Assembly (NCBI RefSeq): GCF_032362555.1
Contig: NC_083524.1
Coordinates: 2,962,001 to 3,026,000 of the forward strand
Length of the DNA stretch: 64,000 bases
Direction of reading: 5' to 3'
DNA from: Amyelois transitella
Taxonomy: Eukaryota > Arthropoda > Insecta > Lepidoptera > Pyralidae
The position numbers and the translations under genes were made by a program. Below the pieces are notes generated by a model. The model ran no database searches and had not been told where the DNA came from. It saw only the letters and a program-made list of their open reading frames with translations. This document shows, piece by piece, positions 13,701 through 25,700 of the stretch. Each line of letters opens with the position of its first letter. Within the stretch, counting starts at the first letter, position 1.

Positions 13701-16700
13701 AGTCGACATAAGATAAAAAGAAAAAATATTTTACAACCAATTCCCCTATAAATAAGATCTTCCTACTCTAATACCGTTGACAAAGTCAACGACTGATACA
13801 AAAAGGCAATTTCATAGCAAAAACAGGTGCAATTTATTGACTCCCAAGGCAGATATTGTAGGCTGCGATGTATAATTAACGACAGACGAAGCCGGGAGCT
13901 AAGGCGGGTCTCGGTGGCGCCGTGCTGAAGTTACACGATCGTGTTTAAGTCTTCAGCATATTTATTTTATTAGATACACGAACAATTTTATGGCATTTTA
14001 TTTATTGGATAGGACATAATTTTAGAATACATACAATTCATATACATATAAACCTTTAACGCTCACGGGGTAGGCAGAGACCATAAAATCGGTTCATTTA
14101 CAATGACATCAGTTTTAAAAAACCACTGGATTATTGTGAAATAAGAGCTTCCATGTAGATTCAATAAGTCAATCAAGTCTCGTTCCCTTGGATGTCGTAA
14201 AATGCGACTAAGGGATAGGCTTATAAACTTGGGATGTTTTTAGACGATGGGTTAACAACCTGTCGCTGCAAGAGGCTGAGTGTTGTGACTCTGTCTACGC
14301 TATAAAGCATAAGGAAGTGATGTAGATATTTGTATATTATACATACATACATATAATCACGTCTATATCCCTTTCGTTGTAGACAGAGCCACGTTCAGCT
14401 GCTTGGCTTAATGATAGAATTGAGATTCAAATAGTGACAGATTGCTAGCCCATCGCCCAAAAGAAGAGTCCCAAGATCATAAGCCTATCCCTTAGTCGCA
14501 TTTTATGACATCCATGGGAACGAGATGGAGTGATCATATTCTTTTATTTATTCCGGTAACCACACGGCACACTGTATATAATACATACCTAAATAATCAA
14601 AAATTTACGTTAGCCTAACTAAGCTTTTTATTATTTTTGAAAAAGATTAAAAAAAAAAGTAGACCCCCTGTTTCCGACTGTGACGAAATCGACTAGCGTC
14701 TCGTACGAGACTTAACGGTTCTTGTTGATATGGCATTTTTAACCTTATGGTTGTAAAAATATCGGCGCTAATTGAAAATATCGGCTTAATTTTCGAAGAT
14801 AATAATGAATGGCTCATGAACTGAGATCTTAATATTCATGATCTTGAATATGTTTTGGATTTGTAAGAGAATAAAATATTTGATGTAGGTTCTTACCAGA
14901 CTTCATTTCATACATACATATAATGACGTCTATATTCCTTGCGGGGTAGACAGAGCCAACATTCTTGTAAAGACTGATAGGCCACGTTCAACTATTTGGC
15001 TTTAAGATAGAATTGAGAATAAAATAGTGACAGGTTGCCAGCTCATCGCCTAAAAGAAGAATCCCAAGTTTATAAGCCCACCCCTTAGTCGCCTCTTACG
15101 ACATCCATGGGAGAGAGATGGAGTGGTCCTATTCTTTTTTCTATTGGTGCCGGGAACCACACGGCACACTTCATTTCATGATATATTAAATTAAATGGGT
15201 CATAAATTATATACTAAACTAACTGTAAACAATTCATTAGGTTTTCCTTTTCATTGTTAATAATTCAAGTACTTAAATTAATATTGGTGTCAAGTGTTAT
15301 TTTTTTATGTATGTTATTGGTATTATATGCTTAAAACAACTCCTTAACGAGATGAATAGACAGATCTAAGGGTCTCGGTAAGACTATAAAATCACCTTCA
15401 GATGAATGCCCTAATGATGGAATTGTGAACCTATTATATAGATAGTGTTATTTCATCAATTTACACGATAAGTTCAAAAGCAGGAGTGTTCTCTCAGTCA
15501 TGTAAACCTTGAATTACCTTATAATCTCACAAATCTTCATTTAATTAAATAAAATCTCAAAATACAAAAAATAAATAAACGGACTTCTTCAATGGGATTC
15601 TTTCCTTTCGCTTAGCTACCGAAAGCATCCATTTCAAAACACGATCACTCTTATCGGGGGGGATAGAGGGCGCGTGTGCGCATCCAATGCATCGCGAGTG
15701 AGACGGAAGACGTGAGCGCGAGAGGGATAGACATAGACACAATGTCGTCGGCAAACCAGTCCTGTCAGCGGGACGTCAAGCGAGCCAAGTTCTTGGAAAT
15801 GGTGACTTGTGTCACGGAATCCCTAGGACACACACACATACATAACCTCACACACATAGACGCCCCGCACTAGATTTGATTTCCAATCAAACCATCGTGA
15901 CAGAATTTTTATTGGTGCCGTAATAAATGTCACTGAACCGCTTTTGGATACACCCGACTCTGATACACTTTGAGCTTTCTAGTTCACGTTTTAATATTAT
16001 GAGCGAGTAATAATATTACTACATACATTTGGTAGTTTCTTAAAAGCATATATTGAACGAAGAACCGTGATTGAGTGAATTTATGTTCATACTGTCTATA
16101 AGTTTTAATATTTAGTGCCCTGTGGTTTCCGGTACCAATAGAAAAAAAATAGGACCAGTTAGTCTCTTTGCCAGTTGGTCTTTTGGTCAGTTGGCTCTGT
16201 CTACCCCGAAAGGGATATAAGTATACGTGATTATATGTATGTACTATCTATAAGTACCTACTCTAAAGCAACGGCATTAAAGGTCGTTCTTGCAGACATG
16301 CCAAAATTATCATTGATAAAGAAATTACGATAAAACCCTAAGGGGAACATGTTCTTATCTAGAATATTTACTGATTAGGTAAATCACACCCTTGATTTCA
16401 ACGCCAGTTTGCAATGCAGTCTATGTGTAGACGAAACGTCATCCAAGTTTGCTATTTAGTATCTTTGTGTGTAACTAGTATTATAGATATGCAGTTGTGA
16501 GGCACAAAAAATTTGCATTTGATTAGATCCATTTGTGACATCCTGCTATACATGATCAGCGTCATTTGTTTCCTTTTCTTTTCTATCTTAATTTAACGAT
16601 GTATACTTAGAACAATTTTCTTGAAATAATTATTAAGTTTTCATTCCAGTTACTATGGATACTACAACTATTCCAAGAACTTCAAAATTTCTGATACTTT

Positions 16701-19700
16701 TTAACATCAACAGATTGCTTCATTGAGTTAACTTTTTTAAATAACGCCATCTCTCGATTACAGTCTGAACTTCGTCGATAAGAATTATAGACTAGGTATA
16801 TTTTTTATTGCTCTAACAGTAGGCATCACTGTCATAAAATTATAACACGATTGAATATACTTAATTTATAATCATGTTAACGTGATTAAGAATTCAGAAA
16901 TATTTATAAATAACGATTATCAATTGAAAAATAGGCAGGTCCGTAATTGTAAATTACTATTCTATATGAAAAAAAAGTTTAATTATCAAAAATCAAAAGA
17001 AGACCTTATTAAAGTAAAGCTTTGATTTGTTACAATCAGCAGCATGACCGACCCTTCAGGGGCAACGAACACTTGTTTTATTATCAATTTCAAAATACAA
17101 ATATAGCACAGTAGGCGAACTCGATGCTAAAAGCATTATCTACCAGTCGACCATTGGGTCAAACTGGTAACATATTGTGTATTTTACTTCATTGGTATCA
17201 TAATAATATCATCAATATAACTTTATAGGGAGACAGCTGAAATAAAACATTTATAGGCCGTGGTAAATGTGAAGGAACAGATTATCCATGGTTACCCGCC
17301 ATTGGTCCCCCAATGGGAATTTTTAACCCTAAGCCCCCCATCCTGAACTGTGACTGTGCGCCTACGGACATTTTATGTTCAAGAGAATATCACAAAATTC
17401 TAACACAATCCAGTATTTGTCATATGCAAGAGCTGTGTTGACGTGCTTTCAACTGTAACACGTCAGACGTCAGCTCAGTGCACTGCGCTGGTCGGAATAC
17501 GGAGAGAAGGCCAACGTACCGTTGGGATCTCAGAATAGCGTCGAAGGTTGAGTCTGTTTGGGCTGCTGTTGTAGCCTGAACCGATAAAATTAAGGTATCC
17601 TTTAAATCTAATCCTTAATATAAGGAAGTATATTATTTTTAAATGGCAATCAAAATGGTTATAAACAATAATAACAAACACAAAATACAGAATGAAAAAA
17701 CACCTCAAAAGCGACAAAACAGCTTTGAATGTCAGCGATCTATAAATAAACTCAAATGAAATTTTACTAACATGTTAATCAATTTAATGTAATCCACCTC
17801 TAATTATAGGATTACAATCAATAACTGACAGCTAAAATGCTTCAGCAGATGAATTATAGAGTAGACGTTATTTATTCCATGGAACATTTGCACATCATTG
17901 AATTAACACGAGTCAAAATGTTTGATTATTTATCGAAGTCTAGCCGCAGTTCTACAACGGAAACTGGTATTTGGCTTGAATACCAGCAGTTGTTCTAATT
18001 TCAGAATGTTAGTCATGCGTGGCGGCGAACATTTTTCTAATGACCAAATCCTGGATTGACGACAAAGTTGGACGACAGAAGGTGCCACGCCGTCTCCCAG
18101 AATCAACCGACCAAGCCCAACTCGCACACCTACTAATCTATAAATACTGCCAGGGAAATATTTTAATCCGGATGGCCCGTTTAATGTACATTCCTTCGGC
18201 TGTGGAACAATCTCGATTTTTTTACTCCTTTACGCCGTGAGGACGTTGCCCTACATAGATTTTAGCCGTCGTAAGATAATGTATTATACCTGTAACTGTG
18301 TCAGTAGACGCGGTTAAGGAAAATATCAATGGGTGAACAACCTGGCCCTCAATCCAAGATTATCTCGACTCATGATGTCATAAGTAGTTAACATTCGAAG
18401 TTATTGCACACATCGCTTAAAGACAACAGACTCACGGACATGAAGATTACAGACTTTACGATGACCAAAAATGGAAGCGTGTTAGGGGTCAACGTGATTT
18501 CCGTTGGCATTCCCGATAGGTGACCCATTGCATCGACGTTGTGATCAAATTAAACAAGACTTGAAATCAACGTGGCGCAGTCGGATGATTCGAAGCTTAA
18601 ATATATATATTTTTTTATCGAAGTCGAGTTTTTAATAACATTGTTTTTGACCTGATTGACCCTGAGGGCTTAGATGTTTATCTGTATAGGTATGATTTGT
18701 TGAATCTGTATAGGTATGATTTGTTTAATAAATATAGTTACGTCGAGTTAACATCCCATAGCAAATGTACTTATTTTTTTCTGTGGGGCTTGCTCAATCT
18801 GTGAAATTTGCCCCTAGCGTGGCCGTTCAGTTTTTCAAGACTTGCCCCTGTCTACCACGCAAGATATATAGACGTGACTATATGTATGTATTATTTTTTC
18901 TCAGCTATAATATCAAGATTCAGACTAACCAATCATTGCATTACGAATCCCTCAAAATGCTGTATCTACATACATGTAGGTATGTATTATTTCTTTTCAG
19001 CTAAAACATTAAAATTCAGACTAACCAATCATTGCATTAAGTATAAATCCCTCAAAATGCTGTATCTACATGTAGGTATGTATTATTTCTTTTCAGCTAA
19101 AACATTAAGATTCAGGACTGACCAATCATTGCATTATGATACCCTCAAAATGCTGTAACTACATTCAAAAGCAGCAATCTTGTGGCATGTGTATGAGCAT
19201 TTAATGCTAGTGACGTCACGTTATTCGATCATTGACAAACGACATTCCAGCACTGTGGACGGTTGAGACGCTCCTCACGTCACGCCACCAAGGTCTTGTG
19301 CTTGTCTTGGGATTTTAGAATACACATTCGATGATCTGACTAGAATAATAAACTTGTTTTAATATCAATTTAATATTTTCTTTACTTTTTTTTAAAGACC
19401 ATTTTTAAATGCTACTATGAGTAGTTAATAGTCTATTAAAATTTGAAAAAGTTCTTGTTTTTATCACTTAGTTTTACAAGACTCAATCAACTCGCCAGGA
19501 ATGAAATTGTAGCGATATGAAATATAGTTGGCTTGTCTGTAGACGTGATGGACCGATGGACAGCGTTGCATAAACAGTGAATATATAGGGTTTCCGACTG
19601 AATCACGCCGCATACCAGCCAGCTTCGTCACGGAGGACAGCGGCGCGTGCGACTGACTTCGACTGCGACACAGTATTGAGTATAGGGTTCCCATAAATAT

Positions 19701-22700
19701 GAACTCCAAATACTTATAAAAATCTTTATCTAAAATGATATTAACAGCATAATACGAAAACTAAACAAAAAGTTGAATATCTACGTAATAGCAGTTGTTA
19801 AGTAACGATTGTGTTACAATTTCTATTTATGTAAGAAGGAAGGAAGATTTTCAAGTACTACTCGACCTTAATCTTCAATGTCAACAACAGAAATATAAGT
19901 GGAGATTAAAATAGAGTACTTGCATCTGATACACTTACAGCTTAAGTACTTAATAAACCAGAAAATGAGAAACATGGTGACACTAACAAGTTTCACGACA
20001 CCCAATCGGATAATATTGATAGTTGGTCTAAATAACAGCTTATGATATGACGAATTGCCTTACAGGCGCGGAATTTCTAATTGATATTGCATTGTAGTCA
20101 CTCCCTTTTGTTACATTGCAATTTGATGTAGATTAATACCATAAATCTTAAGGACTCGATGTTGTAAACGTTGTCACAGTAAATTCTGGTCTGAATGGTG
20201 AACAAACGTTTACGGCTGGTATAATTTATCGACCTTGATAAAAGTTTTAACGACTACTTTAGAGGAATTAGTCCGGTGTCCCATCCAAATTCATATTTAC
20301 TTTAGGTTTAACGATAAATTTTGAAAGAGTTATTTTAAAACTGGCTTAACAAAGTTTGGCTTTTCAATCACAGTTTGCTTCCATTCATTTTAATGTTTGA
20401 ATTTATAGTTAGAAGTTAATAAATATAATAATATAACAACGTTTGCTTTTTTAATTTTGATGCCCATAAGAACTGACAATAAATGTACTTAATTATGGCA
20501 TTCTGTGCCAGTCAAACCTTTGAACTAGAACCGATATACATGTACGGGTAGTACGATAAAACTTTAAAGAAGACAGGGTATTTTGTACACTTCATAATAT
20601 TATTAATTCATTCCCTTCATATTTCAAATAAGATTTATATGCCTACCGAAACGCCTAGTCATCATAAAAAAAAACCAGTGGAATCAAGCGATTAAGTAAC
20701 TTGTAGGTACAAATATGCCCTGATACCTAGCAGAAATGTTGTTAATGGTTGTAACAGGCAACTTCACTGCACAAATGTTACTTTCCCAGTGATAGAAAGT
20801 CAACATTAGGCGGTTCCATTCACGCACGGTTGTTATTAGAACGATGGCGCTGTACCGACGGAAACAGTTCTTAAACAGAGGGTCCATTGGCCAAACAAAG
20901 TTGAATCAATGTGGCTGAATGATCGGTCTGCTTACGACAAAATTCCTATGCAATTGTTTCATCAGTGGTGTGATCTAGAACGTCATGATTACATTTGTCT
21001 CGATCGAGTCCTTGTTCATTGTAATATTTACATACATATACATAATCAAGACTAAATCCCTTGCGGGGTAGACATAGGTTGGGATTGTTATAAATTAGAT
21101 ATTAATATATTAAACCAATTTGACCGAGTAGTTTTTTAATTATTATGTCAAAGAGAGCCTCAACAACCGTTTATTACAAGTGGTAAGTACACACTGAAAC
21201 ATAATGTTAATTTATTAGCAAAATATCTTAATAAAATTTATATAACTATGCTAACAAGAATTGCGTGTAATTATAAACGTCCGAGGGTCAGTAATATAAT
21301 ATCACAGAAATATTAATAGCAATAAACTTGCCTTTACCTAGCTTCATAAAAGACATCTAGACTTTATAGCTCTTGTATCGTTAACACTTAATATTCCAAT
21401 ACTTGTCCAATAGATACCATCTCATATAACCAACCGTAAATTCCCTCTCCAATAGAAATAAAGATAAAGCGAAGAAAATGCAAAATCCTAAGTGAATACA
21501 TAACTAATAGAAACATAATAATAAACTTGACATGACATAAATAGGGACCTTAATATCTTGATTCTATCACCTAATTGCTAGCTCTAAAGTAGGCAAAGGC
21601 GACTATACATACAGGTGTTTCACATTCCAAAACGGTTACGATTTAAGCACGTGTAATTGCAAACCATAATGGTCAACATTACCAAAGTGGAAGGTGCAAA
21701 TTTGAATGAAAATTCAAAGCCAATCGACCGAGCTGTCACATATTTCGCCCACGTCCAAAACTACGGTGGAACAATTTATTCTAACACAAGGATTTGTCCG
21801 TTCGCCGTCTCAAGAAAATTCCATTAAAATGTCTGTATTATTATATTTTATTCGGATAAATAAAATCCATTTCGGCCGAACCCGTATAATCATGTTAAGC
21901 CTTTAAATATTTCAGACTTGGAAGAATTCAAACAATAAAGGTTAACCTGACCATTTGTTGAAGATATCCCAACAAGACAAAGGATCCTAAAATCATTATG
22001 GGCCTACGCTACCAGGTCCTAATTAAATTAACACATCCGCTATTGATTGAAACATCTGATTGGCAGCTGAGATACTAACACGCCAAAACATATAATTAGT
22101 AAACAAACAAATAAGTACAATAACGCTTTTTAACACTGCACAGAAAAGAGAGGCGTTATGATTTAATTACCTAAAAGTGTAACAGACATTGAAGTTCTTA
22201 TAGCTAAACGTGTGTAGAGTGTGTTCCCTGTTCATTTTCTCAGAAAAATGTGCATTCTATCATAGATACGTCAGAATTAATATAAACTTAATTTCCTACT
22301 ATTTATCTTACCTTGTTAGTTGCAATCTAAGTTAACACCGATGTTATTTCTCCGATGATTTTGATGTGTACTTATGTACATTCAAAAGTTATCATTCTCA
22401 AGCTTATTAATAAACTTTTAAGTAATACCTATCTAGGCATGTCTGAAATCTTTGTTATGTTTATTTATTAAAAGCTTAATGATATCTGCAAAGCCGGTAC
22501 TATTGACTAGTTTGAAATAAGCATTCCTAATGGGCATTAATACATAATCAGCCATTATACACAATTTTTATTGGACATTTTTGAGTCGAATAGCGGTAAA
22601 CCATCGCTCCGCTGGCCAAAAAATGTTCATCCAGCCAGATTGGAATCGCACTTAAAAGTGGACATTAAATCTTCACAAATATTTATAGAGGAAACATTAA

Positions 22701-25700
22701 AATAGGCAACATTCCTATCCAAACGGTGCTTACTCGTCCTCTAAACTTAATCAAACAATATTTATGCAAATTAAGCAAATAGTTATTCAGTTTTATAACC
22801 AACGACTGGAGACTATTTATGAAGCACTCCATTTATGGCGAACAAACACGCACAAAATCCTTATCATGCTTCGTAATGTCGTCATGAAATTTTGCAAATG
22901 TACAGCCATTTTGGGCAGAGATGTAGGCGAAAATAAGGCGACAAAAACCATTATGTGTAGGTAAATATCTTTATGATAGAATGTAGATAAGAAAGGAATG
23001 TTAATTTATATTAGAAACGAGAACAGAACAACGCTATCGCATAATTATTATAGATAACTTAAAATATGCGTGATTTAAGGCGGTTTTCAGTAAATATACT
23101 ACGGCTTATGCATAAACGTGATTGTTAACAGTGCCGTGTTGCTCCCGGCACCAATACAAAAAAGAATAGGACCACTCCATCTCTTTCCCATGGATGTCGT
23201 AAAAGGCGACTAAGGGATAGGCTTACAAACTTGGGATTCTTTTTTAGGCGATGGGCTAGCAACCTGTCACTAGTTGAATCTCAATTCTAGCGTTAAGCCA
23301 AATAGCTAAACGTGGCCATTCAGTCTTTTCAAGACTGTTGGCTCTGTCTACCCCGCAAGGGATATAGACGTGACCATATGTATGTATGTATGTTAACAGT
23401 AAAAATATTATCTTCTTTTGCTCAGACTGAATTAGGTAATTCGGATTAACCAGCAAATAATACAAAGATTTTAAAATAGAAGATGTTGAATGTAACCTTA
23501 AATATTCACATAAACACTACCAAGAAATCAATCTTTCCATAATTGTACATAATGAATGAAATTAACAGCATTATAGGTAACTGTGACTATAATATTCTTG
23601 ATACGCGAAATATACCTATATTTAATACAGATTTTAAAAAAGAGATAACAAAAATGCGAAGCCACGTCCTGAACATAATAAAGTTTACTGGGGGAGTATC
23701 TAAGCTAATAATAATGATAATTTCGATTTAGCACACATTAATTACGAACGCACAAATAGAATCAAAATAAATGTAAGTCGACAAACGTAAGTGTGGTACA
23801 AAATCGCCAAGGACATAGGCATTTATCTCGGAATGCGTTAGGTAAACATTGTTGTACGTTATTTCTCATTCGTTCGCAACACGGCGCACCCTGCTACACT
23901 TGAATTTAAATATTTGCTGTTTAATAATGTGTTTCTATTGGTATTAGTATGTAATCCAATTTATACCATACTGATTTTTCTCCAAAGAAACTAAAAAACC
24001 AATATTCAATCTGGTTTTGTTGTCCAGTGTATTTACGGTGTCAAGTCCAGTATCCACACAACAAAAACCATTTTATGGCGATTCTGCTTATCGATTAACA
24101 GCCAGAGAAACATTGAGATGAATAAATTATTAGATACAATATAAATATATATCACGAAGATGCAAAATCATTGCATCGAGTGTGAAAATTCTTTAACAAA
24201 TATAATCGCCAATATTTCATACATTTTAAAGTTATCTTCGGTGTAGCAATATTGTACTTACAAAACATTTACTACCGAAATTCAACAAATTTGTGAAATT
24301 AATGTTACTTTTACAAAATTCGATTCCCTCTGACATAGCTTGGCATACCAACTCGACGATAAACCCGATGTCGGTCGCCTTGATTATCGAGTTCGCTTAG
24401 TTAAAATATTTCGTTTGAAAAACGTCGTCGATGTTACTTAAGCTTATGTCAAGAAACGCAGTAAAATGCCCAGCCCCTTCATCGTTACGCTTGGAGGAAT
24501 TCGTGTTGGGCGTGGGAAGTATCCGCGAGATACTTTACACATACTTGGGTTACACAATCGTGAAGACAGCTTCGACATAACCAATATTACCACTAAAATA
24601 TGAGCAATCGACGAGGAAAGCCCAGTCCCACTAGCTCCGTGAGAAGTGACGGAAGAGCCATCTTAAAATTGCGGTCTGGTTTACGATATGGTGTAAAATC
24701 TTCCAAACTATATGACCGCTGTGTAGACGTTTATACGTGCGCCAGTAACTTCGGACCTTTCCATATCGATATCTTCAGAGTTCATTAAAGGCCAAACGAT
24801 TACGCATTTGATAGTTGTTTTGTAAAAAGTTTATGGTCTTAAGTATGCGTGCTTACGCATGTCTGTTTTGGTAACGGTTGAAACTCAATTAAACAAAGAA
24901 AATTTTCAAAGAAAGAAACGGAAGCTAAATTAGCCTCCAAGGTGCACATAAACCAGGCATTAAAACGCAAAACCATTGAGACATTCCATCGCTGCTATCC
25001 CTAGGATTCCCACACCTAATTTGCCTACACCTAAGCACGCACTGAACGCAGATTTCACCGGTAACATGGAATTATGCATTAACAACAAGCAACGGAACGC
25101 AACCCTGGTATGCGAGTTGAACAATGTACCAGTGAAACTGCATTCAGCCGATACAATTAAAGTAATAAACACCGTCGTACACGAGTATAAGTTCCCATTC
25201 GCTTGTTAATCGCCGCTATCATTGTCTTCCCCGCTTCCTTGCTTAACGAACAATGAGTGTTTTTTCCTTAATTTACAATGCGTAGCTGGCGAACGCCTCT
25301 ATGTCGCTGAGTTTTTACTTTGTCGTCTTTTTACAAACTTTAGCTGCCTATGTATACTTATAGCACTTGTCTTGAATCTGCGAAAACCGCAAAATGCTTA
25401 TTCGCACGCAACACCTCGTTATAGAACCAAGAGGATGACGCTTATTACCGTAAATGTATAGTCTCTGTGTTTTACAATACTATTAAAATTTCTATCTCGT
25501 CAGCACTTGAATCGAAATTCAAGGGCAAATATTTAGCTGAACCTTTTAAAGTTCCTACGCTGGCATAGGACTATTACATGCGCTAGTAAAAACCAGATCT
25601 ATTTGACGACATTCTTGAGCCAGGTAAATAATTACATTCTGGAAGAAGAACGCGCGACTCGAGATGCATCTGAGGGCACATTTTTCATAGAACATGTTTA

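Noticed and set aside
24600..25461. Several plus-strand frames of 62-79 codons in kibra intron 1
   Set aside because: The reading is moderately balanced but shows no domain, no conserved motif and no consistent splice sites; I cannot separate it from chance.
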